From: Pseudomonadota bacterium | GTDB taxonomy: Bacteria; Pseudomonadota; Alphaproteobacteria; Reyranellales; Reyranellaceae | Assembly (NCBI GenBank): GCA_018240745.1 | Contig: JAFEFF010000196.1 | Coordinates: forward strand, 17,430-81,429 | Length of the DNA: 64,000 bases | Reading direction: 5' to 3' | Part shown: one piece after another, positions 45,159 through 52,880 of the stretch | How positions within the stretch are numbered: the first letter of the stretch is position 1 | Layout: each line of letters begins with the position of its first letter | Notes under the pieces: generated by a model | What the model was told of the DNA's origin: nothing | Database searches by the model: none | What the model saw: the letters and a program-made list of their open reading frames with translations, nothing else | Program-made: the position numbers and the translations under genes

Positions 45159-45959
45159 TTGGCCGGTCTCCTCGCCGGGAAAGGCGCCATCGTCACCGGT
45201 GGCGCCTCGGGCATTGGCGAAGCCTGCAGCGAGACCCTGGCGCGCGAGGGCGCGTCGGTTCTCATCACCGACATCGACGACCTGCGCGGCAGGGAGATCG
45301 TCGTACGGATAACGAAGGCGGGCGGCAAGGCGCTTTACCTGCGCCATGACGTGCGCGACGAGGCGGCCTGGCCCGGCGTGATCGCCGAAGCCGAGAAGCG
45401 CTTCGGCCGGCTCGACATCATGGTTGCGAATGCCGGCATCGGCATCATGGCGCCGATCGCCGAGATGACGCTCGCCGACTGGCAGCGCCAGCAGGCGATC
45501 AACCTCGACGGCGTGTTCCTGTCGATCAAGCATGCGATCCCGGCGCTGAAGAAGCAGGGCGGCGGCTCGATCGTGCTGATGTCGTCGATCGCCGGCCTGC
45601 GCGGCTCGCCCGGGCTGGCCGCCTATTCGGCGACCAAGGGCGGCGTGCGATTGCTCGCCAAGTCGGTCGCGCTGGAGCATGCCGAGGACAACATCCGTTG
45701 CAACTCGGTGCATCCGGGCATCATCGCCACGCCGATCTGGGAGAAGATCCCGACCGGCGCTGCAGGCAATCGCAGCAACGCGCCGATCGACCCACGGGAG
45801 CGCGCGGCGGCGGTCGTGCCGCTGACTCGCGTCGGCGAGGCGCAGGACATCGCCAACGGCGTGCTGTTCCTGTGCAGCGACGCTGCAAACTACATGACCG
45901 GCCAGGAACTGGTGATCGACGGCGGCATGACCGCCGGTGGACGGCCCGCGCGCCGCTGA
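45159..45959 (+). CDS. Short-chain dehydrogenase/reductase with TTG start
   Basis: 266 residues. The only start that keeps the dinucleotide fold is TTG 45159, immediately after the crotonase TGA. Cofactor loop VTGGASGIGEA near 12-22, NAGIG near 89, Ser in LMSSIAGLRG and YSATK as catalytic Tyr-Lys; YMTGQELVIDGG closes the fold. It could oxidise the product of the adjacent crotonase, but substrates of the family are not predictable. Confidence 0.9.
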   Translation: MAGLLAGKGAIVTGGASGIGEACSETLAREGASVLITDIDDLRGREIVVRITKAGGKALYLRHDVRDEAAWPGVIAEAEKRFGRLDIMVANAGIGIMAPIAEMTLADWQRQQAINLDGVFLSIKHAIPALKKQGGGSIVLMSSIAGLRGSPGLAAYSATKGGVRLLAKSVALEHAEDNIRCNSVHPGIIATPIWEKIPTGAAGNRSNAPIDPRERAAAVVPLTRVGEAQDIANGVLFLCSDAANYMTGQELVIDGGMTAGGRPARR

Positions 45960-46023
45960 CAGCAAGTGACCGTTGAACCGGCCGTGACTTGACGCTCCCG
46001 CTGGCGGGACCGATATCAGACCC

Positions 46024-46719
46024 ATGCGCAGGATCGCCTGTTGTGCGGCCGTCGTCCTCGCCCTGGGGAGCGGGATGGCTGTGGCGCAGGGGGTGCAGCC
46101 GGGCGGCCCGGTCTACAACTCGACCGGAATCGGCAGCGGCCTGGGCGGCGTGGTCGGCGGCACCGGCCCGACCTGGCCCAACGGCACCAATCCGGCGCCC
46201 CAGCCTGTCATCCCATCGGTTCCGCCGGGCGGCTATCCGAGCGCCGCGCCGCCCTCGACGTACACGCCGCCGCGCTCGACGACGGTCGCGCCGTCTGTAA
46301 GGCCTTCACCCTATCCGCGGCCGAACGAGCCGTTCGCGACATCGAACCCGCGTCCGCCGGCGGCCATCCCGTTGCAATTGCCCGAGCAGCCGAACGGCAG
46401 CCTGGGCTTCGTGAAGGGCTGCTGGCGCAGCGACATTTTCCCGTTCGGCCAGCACCACGGCACCGTCACTTGGTGCTTCGACGACAGGGGCGGCGGCCGC
46501 TATCTCTTCACCCGCACCGATCAGGTGAACTTCTATTGCCACGCCCAGGCGACGGCGAAGTGGAACGACCGGGAGCTGGGTCTGCACGCCAAGCCCACCT
46601 GCGACGACGGCAGCACCGACGCGCCGGCCGAGCTCACCTGCCGCAGCGACACCGACGGCGCGATCTGCGCCGGGCCGGCCGGGCAAAACTGGAAAGTACG
46701 GCTGTACCGGGTGCGCTAA
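46024..46719 (+). CDS. Secreted protein with proline-rich linker, unknown function
   Basis: 231 residues. Signal peptide CCAAVVLALGSGMAVAQ, then about 100 residues rich in Pro, Gly, Ser and Thr (disordered), then a compact domain from GSLGFVKGCWRSDIFPFG to the end with six cysteines (GCW, WCFDD, FYCHAQ, TCDDG, LTCRSD, ICAG). The pattern suggests a disulfide-stabilised periplasmic domain on a flexible stalk. I do not recognise the family. The stop overlaps that of the convergent CinA-like gene. Confidence 0.7.
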   Translation: MRRIACCAAVVLALGSGMAVAQGVQPGGPVYNSTGIGSGLGGVVGGTGPTWPNGTNPAPQPVIPSVPPGGYPSAAPPSTYTPPRSTTVAPSVRPSPYPRPNEPFATSNPRPPAAIPLQLPEQPNGSLGFVKGCWRSDIFPFGQHHGTVTWCFDDRGGGRYLFTRTDQVNFYCHAQATAKWNDRELGLHAKPTCDDGSTDAPAELTCRSDTDGAICAGPAGQNWKVRLYRVR

Positions 46720-47198
46720 CTAAGCTGCTCATCGAGCAGCGTGAGCGCCTCGGCGGCGAAGGCGCGCATGTTGGCGACGCGGTCGTTGGAGCCGGTGCGC
46801 AAGGTGCGGGCGATCTTGCCCTTGGGGCCGACGACGGCGACGCAGGTGTGGCCGGCGGGATCGCCGTAGGAATTGCCGGTCGGGCCCGAGGCGCCGGTCT
46901 CGGCCAAACCCCAGGTCGTGTCGAGGCGCTCGCGCACCAGCTCGGCGGCGAGCGTCGCCCAGGGCTCGGAGGAGGAGCGGATGCCGGCGCGCCTGGACGG
47001 TGTCGCGGTCAGGAACGCCTCGCCGGCGGGCCGCGTGTAGACCACCGCGCCGCCCATGAAGTAGGCCGAGGCGCCCGGCACCGCGAGCAGCACGGCGGAG
47101 ATCAACCCGCCGGCCGACGATTCGGAGACGCCGACGGTCTCCTTCCGCGCCTTCAGCTTCTCGCCGACCTTCCTGGCGAGCGGCAGCAGAGTGTCCAT
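46716..47198 (-). CDS. pncC: CinA C-terminal domain protein (NMN deamidase-like)
   Basis: 160 residues. GVSESSAGGLISAVLLAVPGASAYFMGGAVVYT near 23-55 and AETGASGPTGNSYGDPAGHTCVAV near 99-122 are the two signature blocks of the CinA C-terminal domain, which in E. coli PncC (about 165 residues) deamidates nicotinamide mononucleotide to recycle NAD. No N-terminal molybdopterin-like domain is present. It is followed three bases later on its operon by nothing; upstream is the DOPA dioxygenase-like gene. Confidence 0.88.
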   Translation of the reverse strand: MDTLLPLARKVGEKLKARKETVGVSESSAGGLISAVLLAVPGASAYFMGGAVVYTRPAGEAFLTATPSRRAGIRSSSEPWATLAAELVRERLDTTWGLAETGASGPTGNSYGDPAGHTCVAVVGPKGKIARTLRTGSNDRVANMRAFAAEALTLLDEQLS

Positions 47199-47201
47199 CG
47201 G

Positions 47202-47567
47202 TCAGTCCTTCTTCTTGTCGGTGAAGATGCTCAGCACCAGCGGCATCGATTTCCCGATCCACAGCGCGCGGTCGCGATGGTCCTCGAGATCCTGCCCGGT
47301 ATTGGGATGGATGAACACGGTGAGGTCGCCGTGATTGAGCGTCAGCCAGGAGATCAGCGGGCCAAGTTGCGGGTTCTGGAAATGCACCTGGTAGCTGAAC
47401 ATCGGATGCGGGCCGACCGGCTTCTCGTGGAAGCGGCCCATGACGATGTCGAATTCCTTCTCGATCCTTTGGCGCAACGCCCAGGCGGCGTCGCGCGTCG
47501 CCGGGTCGAAGTAGACGTGGGCGTGCCAATCCCTGATCTCGGGGGCCTCGATTTGGGGAGTATCCAT
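47202..47567 (-). CDS. DOPA 4,5-dioxygenase family protein
   Basis: 121 residues. WHAHVYFDPATRDAAWALRQ near 14-33, GPHPMFSYQVHF near 52-63 and LTLNHGDLTVFIHPNTG near 75-91 carry the conserved histidines expected to bind Fe(II). Fungal members cleave the catechol ring of DOPA; bacterial members are mostly uncharacterised. It ends three bases before the CinA-like gene, so the two are probably one transcript. No chemical link between them is evident. Confidence 0.9.
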   Translation of the reverse strand: MDTPQIEAPEIRDWHAHVYFDPATRDAAWALRQRIEKEFDIVMGRFHEKPVGPHPMFSYQVHFQNPQLGPLISWLTLNHGDLTVFIHPNTGQDLEDHRDRALWIGKSMPLVLSIFTDKKKD

Positions 47568-47655
47568 GCGCGCACCGTATCACACTAAGCGGCCCGCCTG
47601 ACGGAACCCAAAGCCGTTCCCCGGTGCGAGGCCGCTTGCTAGCCTTTGGCCCATC

Positions 47656-48756
47656 ATGAACTTCGATTTCTCCGACGACCAGAAGCTGCTCAAGGAGCAG
47701 GTCCGCAAGTTCCTTGCCGACAAGTGCCCGACCAAGGTCGTGCGCCGCGTGTTGGACGGACCGGAAGCGTATGCCGATGAGGTCTGGAAGGGCCTCGTCG
47801 AATTGGGCGTGCCGGCGACCGGCATCCCCGAGGCCTATGGCGGGCTCGGCCTGTCGCCGCTCGAGCTGTGCGTGATCGCCGAGGAGATCGGCCGCGCCGC
47901 CGCGCCGGTGCCGTTCGATTCGTCGGTCGTGCTGGCGACCGAGGCGATCAAGCTGGCGGGCTCGGAGGCGCAGAAGAAGAAGTGGCTGCCGCTGCTGGCC
48001 GAAGGCAAAGCGGTCGGCACGCTTGCCGTATCGGAAGGCGCGCAGCCGCCCAGGCCGCGGAACATCGCCACCACCTTCGGCGGCGGCTTCCTGAACGGCA
48101 AGAAGGTGCCGGTGGCCGACGGCGACGCGGCGACCTTCGCGATCGTGCTGGCGAAGAACGGGCTGGTGATCGTCGACCTCGCTCAGAAGGGCGTGACGAA
48201 GAAGCGCGTCGAGACGATCGACCCCGCGCGCAAGCACGCCGAGGTCACCTTCGACGGCGCCTCGGCCGAGCTGCTGGGCACGGAGGGCGACGGCTGGAAT
48301 CTGCTCGAGCGGCTGTACGATGCTGCCGCGGTCTACTTCGCCTTTTCCCAGGTGGGCGGCGCCGAAGCGGCGATGTGGATGGCGTGCGACTACGCCCTGC
48401 AGCGTCAGGCCTTCGGCCGCGCGATCGGCTCCTACCAGGCGATCAAGCACAAGCTTGCCGACTGCTACGTCAAGCTCGAGCTCGCCCGCTCCAACGCCTA
48501 CTACGGCGCGATGATGCTGACCGACGGCGGAGCCGACCTTCCGCTGGCGGCGGCGGCGGCGCGCATCGCGGCGACCGATGCCTACGACTTCGCGTCGAAG
48601 GAGAACATCCAGACCCATGGCGGCATCGGCTTCACCTGGGAGGCCGACACGCAGTTCCATTACCGCCGTGCGCGTGTGATGGCGCTGTCGCTCGGCGGGC
48701 CGATGGCCTGGAAGGACAAGCTGGTGACGCGGCTCGAACAGAAGAATGTGACGTAG
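47656..48756 (+). CDS. Acyl-CoA dehydrogenase, smaller subunit-like
   Basis: 366 residues. N-terminal helices with FSDDQKLLKEQVRKFLADKCP, GIPEAYGGLGLSPLELCVIAEEIG, and C-terminal QRQAFGRAIGSYQAIKHKLAD with IQTHGGIGFTWEADTQFHYRR. The middle beta-domain is short and lacks the usual FAD-contacting YVLNGxKxW(I)TN stretch, reading GGGFLNGKKVPVADGDAA. Adjacent is a 408-residue acyl-CoA dehydrogenase. Such unequal pairs are known as alpha2-beta2 heterotetramers in steroid side-chain degraders, with only one subunit carrying the full active site. That assignment is inference. Confidence 0.88.
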   Translation: MNFDFSDDQKLLKEQVRKFLADKCPTKVVRRVLDGPEAYADEVWKGLVELGVPATGIPEAYGGLGLSPLELCVIAEEIGRAAAPVPFDSSVVLATEAIKLAGSEAQKKKWLPLLAEGKAVGTLAVSEGAQPPRPRNIATTFGGGFLNGKKVPVADGDAATFAIVLAKNGLVIVDLAQKGVTKKRVETIDPARKHAEVTFDGASAELLGTEGDGWNLLERLYDAAAVYFAFSQVGGAEAAMWMACDYALQRQAFGRAIGSYQAIKHKLADCYVKLELARSNAYYGAMMLTDGGADLPLAAAAARIAATDAYDFASKENIQTHGGIGFTWEADTQFHYRRARVMALSLGGPMAWKDKLVTRLEQKNVT

Positions 48757-48861
48757 TCATCCCGACCGGAGGGCCGAAGGCCCGAAGTGGAGGGACCTCG
48801 TCATGCGATGCTGGCCACATGAACAGGTCCCTCGACTTCGCTTCGCTCCGCTCGGGATGAC
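48756..48861. repeat. Palindrome of the GTCATCCCGA family between two acyl-CoA dehydrogenase genes
   Basis: GTCATCCCGA (48756-48765) pairs with TCGGGATGAC (48852-48861), and GTGGAGGGACCT with AGGTCCCTCGAC inside. The left end overlaps the stop codon of the upstream gene, and the right end lies 17 bases before the next ATG. It resembles the GTCGTCCCGACCG elements at 30171 and 36714. Confidence 0.85.
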
Positions 48862-48878
48862 GGTTTGGGAGAATAACC

Positions 48879-50105
48879 ATGGACTTCAACGACACGCCCG
48901 AAGAAGCCGCCTTCCGCAAGGAAGTGCGCGCCTGGCTCGACGCCAACGCGACCCGCAAGAGCGACGACAAGGCGAGCTTCCGCGCCCGCAACGACGATCC
49001 CAATCTGCTGAAGAAGGCCAAGGAGTGGCAGGCCAAGAAGGCCGCCGCCGGTTACGCCCGCATGACCTGGCCGAAGGAATTCGGCGGCCGCGGCGCCTCG
49101 CCGATCCTGCAGGTGATCTACCAGCAGGAAGAGTCGAACTACCTGGTGCCGCTCGGCTTCTTCGACATCGGGCTCGGCATGTGCATCCCGACCATGATGG
49201 CCTACGCCTCACCGGAGCATCTCAAGCGCTACGTGAAGCCGGCACTGCATGGCGAGGAGATCTGGTGCCAGCTCTTTTCCGAGCCGGCGGCCGGCTCCGA
49301 CGTCGCGGGCATCCGCACGCGGGCGGAGCGGGATGGTGACGCGGGGTGGGTGATCAACGGCCAGAAGGTCTGGACCTCGGGGGCGCACTACTCCGACTAC
49401 GGCATCATCATCACCCGTACCGACCCGAACGTGCCGAAGCACCAGGGCCTGACGATGTTCTTCCTGTCGATGAAGACGCCGGGCGTCGAGGTCCGGCCGA
49501 TCAAGCAGATGTCGGGCGGCGCCAACTTCAACGAGGTGTTCTTCACCAACGTGCGCATCCCCGACAGCCAGCGTCTGGGCAAGGTGGGCGAGGGTTGGAA
49601 GGCGGCGCTCACCACGTTGATGAACGAGCGACTTGCCGTTGGCCTGCCGTCGGGCGGCCTCGACGTCGACGAGCTGATGGAGCTCGCCCGCGACACCGAC
49701 CTCGACGACGGGCCGGCGATCCGCAACCAGCAGGTCCGGTCGAAGATCGCCGACTGGTACGTCCAGCAGCAGGGCCTGAAGCTGACGCGCTATCGCACGC
49801 TGACGGCATTGTCGAAGGGCCAGACGCCGGGACCCGAGTCGTCGATCATCAAGATCGTCGCCGCCCCCAAGATGCAGGACATGGGCGCCTTCGCGATGGA
49901 GCTGATGGGCCCGGCCGGCATCATGAAGGAGGACGTGCCGCAGGCGGCCGGCTTCCAGGCGCAATGGATCGGCGGCGCCGGCTTCCGCATCGCCGGCGGC
50001 ACCGACGAGATCCTGCGCAACATCGTGGCGGAACGCGTGCTCGGTCTGCCGCCCGACGTGCGCGTCGACAAGGACGTGCCGTTCAATCAGCTCGGGAAGA
50101 AGTAA
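48879..50105 (+). CDS. Acyl-CoA dehydrogenase, larger subunit-like
   Basis: 408 residues behind GGGAGA. FRKEVRAWLDANA at the start; MTWPKEFGGRGASPILQVIYQQEE; the FAD/substrate segment CQLFSEPAAGSDVAGIRTRAERD; WVINGQKVWTSGAHYSDYGIIITR; and the C-terminal QWIGGAGFRIAGGTDEILRNIVAERVLGLP. This protein has the complete FAD-binding middle domain that the upstream partner lacks. It oxidises an acyl-CoA to the enoyl-CoA. The chain or ring preference cannot be told. A second palindrome follows it before an SDR. Confidence 0.92.
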   Translation: MDFNDTPEEAAFRKEVRAWLDANATRKSDDKASFRARNDDPNLLKKAKEWQAKKAAAGYARMTWPKEFGGRGASPILQVIYQQEESNYLVPLGFFDIGLGMCIPTMMAYASPEHLKRYVKPALHGEEIWCQLFSEPAAGSDVAGIRTRAERDGDAGWVINGQKVWTSGAHYSDYGIIITRTDPNVPKHQGLTMFFLSMKTPGVEVRPIKQMSGGANFNEVFFTNVRIPDSQRLGKVGEGWKAALTTLMNERLAVGLPSGGLDVDELMELARDTDLDDGPAIRNQQVRSKIADWYVQQQGLKLTRYRTLTALSKGQTPGPESSIIKIVAAPKMQDMGAFAMELMGPAGIMKEDVPQAAGFQAQWIGGAGFRIAGGTDEILRNIVAERVLGLPPDVRVDKDVPFNQLGKK

Positions 50106-50196
50106 AGATCCCTCGCTGCGCTCGGGATGACACTATTGGTTTGACGCGAAGCGTGCGCCACAAAATCGGTGTCATCCCGAGCGTAGCGAGGGACCT
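50105..50196. repeat. Palindrome of the GTCATCCCGA family, arms in the reverse order
   Basis: CCCTCGCTGCGCTCGGGATGACAC (ending about 50132) pairs with GTGTCATCCCGAGCGTAGCGAGGG (from about 50170). Here GGATGAC is innermost, whereas at 48756 GTCATCC is outermost, so the two copies show that the arm is the mobile unit. The loop includes TTTGACGCGAAGCGTGCG. It starts in the stop codon region of the acyl-CoA dehydrogenase. Confidence 0.85.
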
Positions 50197-50218
50197 TTCG
50201 TCTTTGGAGGAAACGACA

Positions 50219-50989
50219 ATGAATCGTCTCGACGGCAAGGTCGCCTTTCTCAGCGGCGCCGCCCGCGGCATCGGCGGCGCGACGGCGAAGCTGATGGTCG
50301 AGGCCGGCGCCAAGGTGGTGATCGGCGACGTGCTCGACGAGGTCGGCACCAAGCATGCCAAGGCGATCGGCGCGACCTACCTCCATCTCGACGTGACGCA
50401 GGAGGCGAGCTGGGCCGCGGCCATGGCTGCCACCATCGAGGCGCACGGCAAGCTCGACGTGCTGGTGAACAACGCCGGCATCTTCAACGGCAAGGGCGTC
50501 GAGGAGGCTTCGCTCGACGACTGGCACAAGCTGGTCGCGGTCAACCTGACCGGCGTGGTGCTGGGCACGCGGGCGGCGCTGCCGCATCTGAAGAAGAGCA
50601 AGGGCAATATCGTCAACCTCGCCTCGATCGCGGGCCTGGTCGGCTCGCAGCTCGACCCGCTCTATTCACTGACCAAGGGCGGCGTCACGCTGTTCACCAA
50701 GTCGACGGCGCTGGAGTTCGGCCGCAAGGGCTACGGCATCCGGGTGAATTCGATCCACCCCGGCCTGATCGAGACCGACATGGGTGAGAAGACCTTCGTC
50801 ATGCGCGCCCAGCAGGTCGGCACCAACGACACCGAGCAGGCGCGCAAGACCACGCTGGCCTTGCATCCGATCGGCCGGCTGGGCGTCGCCGAGGACATCG
50901 CCAAGGGCATCGTGTTCCTGGCATCGGACGATGCGAGCTTCATGACCGGCGCCGGGCTGGTGGTCGACGGCGGCTGGACGGCGCATTGA
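50219..50989 (+). CDS. Short-chain dehydrogenase/reductase
   Basis: 256 residues from ATG 50219 with TGGAGGAAA upstream. Cofactor loop LSGAARGIGGATA near 11-23, NNAGIF near 84, LASIAGLVG and YSLTK as Ser and Tyr-Lys of the catalytic set. HPGLIETDMGEKTF and SFMTGAGLVVDGGW are typical of hydroxysteroid-type or 3-hydroxyacyl SDRs. Likely in the same acyl-CoA or steroid-like pathway as the two dehydrogenases upstream, from position only. Confidence 0.92.
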   Translation: MNRLDGKVAFLSGAARGIGGATAKLMVEAGAKVVIGDVLDEVGTKHAKAIGATYLHLDVTQEASWAAAMAATIEAHGKLDVLVNNAGIFNGKGVEEASLDDWHKLVAVNLTGVVLGTRAALPHLKKSKGNIVNLASIAGLVGSQLDPLYSLTKGGVTLFTKSTALEFGRKGYGIRVNSIHPGLIETDMGEKTFVMRAQQVGTNDTEQARKTTLALHPIGRLGVAEDIAKGIVFLASDDASFMTGAGLVVDGGWTAH

Positions 50990-50995
50990 CTCAAT

Positions 50996-51024
50996 TTCCT
51001 CCCCGCGCTTCGCGCAGGGAGGAA
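50996..51024. terminator. Hairpin after SDR gene, possible terminator
   Basis: TTCCTCCC at 50996-51003 pairs with GGGAGGAA at 51017-51024 around GCGCTTCGCG, making a stable stem of about 12 pairs seven bases after the stop. No T-run follows, so termination is uncertain; it may be a short repeat. Confidence 0.45.
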
Positions 51025-51047
51025 CGTAGAAAGAAGGGAAGGCGATC

Positions 51048-52349
51048 ATGCGTTTCGGGCTTCTGTACGAGCACCAGCTTCCCCGTCCGTGGGACGGCGA
51101 TGCCGAACACCGGCTGTTCAAGGATGCGCTGGCCCAGGTCGAGCTGGCCGACCGCCTCGGCATCGACCACATCTGGGAGGTCGAGCATCACTTCCTCGAA
51201 GAGTATGCGCATTCCTCGGCGCCCGAGGTTTTCCTCGCCGCGTGCGCTGCGCGCACCAGGCGCATTCGCATCGGCCACGGCGTCGTGCTGGCGCCGCCGG
51301 GCTACAATCATCCGGCGCGCGTCGCCGAGCGCATCGCCACCCTGGACCTGATCTCCGACGGTCGCGTCGACTGGGGTACCGGTGAATCGGCTTCACGGGT
51401 CGAGCTCGAGGGCTTCGGCATCGATCCCGACCAGAAGAAGGCAATGTGGTTGGAGGCGGTCGAGCAGACCGCCAACATGATGGCGATGAGCCCGTATCCC
51501 GGCTTCCAGGGCAAGTTCTTCTCCATGCCGACGCGCAACGTCGTGCCGAAGCCGCTGCAGAAGCCGCATCCGCCGATCTGGGTCGCCTGCTCCAAGCGCG
51601 AGACCATCCATGCCGCGGCGCGCGCCGGCATCGGCGCGCTGACCTTCGCCTTCGTCGATCCGGCCGAGGCGGGCAAGTGGGCGCACGAATATTACGACAT
51701 CATCAAGAGCGACCAGTGCGTGCCGATCGGCCACACGGTCAACGCCAACATCGCCATGGTGACCGGCTTCTCGGTGCACGCCGACGCCGCCGAGGCGCGG
51801 CGCCGTGGCTCGGAGGGCTTCCAGTTCTTCGGCTATTCGCTGGGTCACTTCTACGTCTACGGCAACCACCAGCCGGGCGTGACCAATGTGTGGGAGCGCT
51901 TCGAGGCGGCCAAGGACAAGCTGCCGCCGGCTGGCCGCGGCAGCGGCATCGGCACGCCGGAGGACCTGATCGGACACCTGAAGCAGTATCAGGACGCCGG
52001 CGTCGACCAGGTCGTGTTCATCCAGCAGGGCGGCCGCAACAAGCATGAGCACATCTGCGAGGCGCTCGAGCTGTTCGCCGCCAAGGTGATGCCGGTGCTC
52101 AAGGCCGACCAGGCCGCGCGCGACGCGAAGAAGGCGAAGGAACTCGCGCCCTTCATCGCGGCCGCGCTCGAGCGCAAGCAGCGCATGGCGCCGATCGCCC
52201 CGTCTGCGATCCCGACCGTGACGGCCTACGGCCGCAACGTCGTGCAGGTCGAGCAGGCGGCCGAGGGCCCGACGCACCACATCAACGCCGACATCGCGGT
52301 GATGATGACCGACGTCGCCGACGACAAGAAGAAGCAGGCCGCGGAGTGA
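51048..52349 (+). CDS. LLM class flavin-dependent oxidoreductase
   Basis: 433 residues, longer than the 340-360 usual for the family. AAGGGAAGG precedes the ATG. Barrel markers: RFGLLYEHQLPRPW, ADRLGIDHIWEVEHHFLEEYAHSSAPE, RIGHGVVLAPPGYNHPARVAERIATLD, and GTGESASRVELEGFGIDPD. The last 70 residues after AKVMPVLKADQAARDAKKAKEL form a charged, helical extension. Expected to be an FMN- or F420-using monooxygenase; the substrate is unknown. Confidence 0.9.
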   Translation: MRFGLLYEHQLPRPWDGDAEHRLFKDALAQVELADRLGIDHIWEVEHHFLEEYAHSSAPEVFLAACAARTRRIRIGHGVVLAPPGYNHPARVAERIATLDLISDGRVDWGTGESASRVELEGFGIDPDQKKAMWLEAVEQTANMMAMSPYPGFQGKFFSMPTRNVVPKPLQKPHPPIWVACSKRETIHAAARAGIGALTFAFVDPAEAGKWAHEYYDIIKSDQCVPIGHTVNANIAMVTGFSVHADAAEARRRGSEGFQFFGYSLGHFYVYGNHQPGVTNVWERFEAAKDKLPPAGRGSGIGTPEDLIGHLKQYQDAGVDQVVFIQQGGRNKHEHICEALELFAAKVMPVLKADQAARDAKKAKELAPFIAAALERKQRMAPIAPSAIPTVTAYGRNVVQVEQAAEGPTHHINADIAVMMTDVADDKKKQAAE

Positions 52350-52361
52350 CGGCCCGTGGCC

Positions 52362-52388
52362 GTCATCCCGAGCATTTGCGAGGGATCC
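52362..52388. repeat. Solo arm of a GTCATCCCGA repeat
   Basis: A single GTCATCCCGAGC arm ending in GCGAGGGATCC, with no complementary arm nearby. It matches the arms of 50105-50196. It may be a decayed element left between the convergent LLM and flavodoxin-fold genes. Confidence 0.6.
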
Positions 52389-52410
52389 GTTTACGTGCGG
52401 GCGCGGTTTG

Positions 52411-52866
52411 CTAGAAGATCCCCGCCGCCAGCCCGGCCGCCATCGCCCCGCCCAGCTCTTCGCATTGCTCGACGAAGGCAGGCTGCCAGGGGCCGCGGCA
52501 GGTCAGCGGCTCCTGGACCATCTTCCAGCGCAGGCCGGTCAGGATGGTCTCGATGCCGCGGCGTGTGCCGGTGCCGTCGCTGCCGGCACGGATATAGACC
52601 GCGCAGGGCAGCCCTTGGGTGCGCTCGAGCAGCGGATTGTAGGAGCGGTCGAAGAAGTCCTTCAGGGCACCGCTCATGTAGCCGAGATTTTCGGTGGTGC
52701 CGAGGATCACCGCCTGCGCGGCCAGCACGTCGTCGGGGCCGGACTGCAGCGGCGCCACGACGTGCACGTCGATGCCGGTTTCGCTCCGCGCGCCCCGTTC
52801 GACGGCGTCGCGAAGGGCCCGCGTGTTCTCCGACGGCGCATGTGCCACGATCAGCAGCCGTTTCAT
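52411..52866 (-). CDS. Flavodoxin-fold NAD(P)H-dependent reductase-like protein
   Basis: 151 residues. LLIVAHAPSENTRALRDAV is the FMN phosphate-binding start of flavodoxin-like folds; LGTTENLGYMSGALKDFFDRSYNPLLE near 56-82 is the flavin ring-binding loop. A small cytoplasmic FMN protein, possibly a quinone or flavin reductase supplying reduced flavin to the LLM enzyme next door (inference). Its ATG lies 14 bases from the ATG of the divergent carboxylase gene. Confidence 0.85.
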   Translation of the reverse strand: MKRLLIVAHAPSENTRALRDAVERGARSETGIDVHVVAPLQSGPDDVLAAQAVILGTTENLGYMSGALKDFFDRSYNPLLERTQGLPCAVYIRAGSDGTGTRRGIETILTGLRWKMVQEPLTCRGPWQPAFVEQCEELGGAMAAGLAAGIF

Positions 52867-52880
52867 GACCCGGTTCTAAC

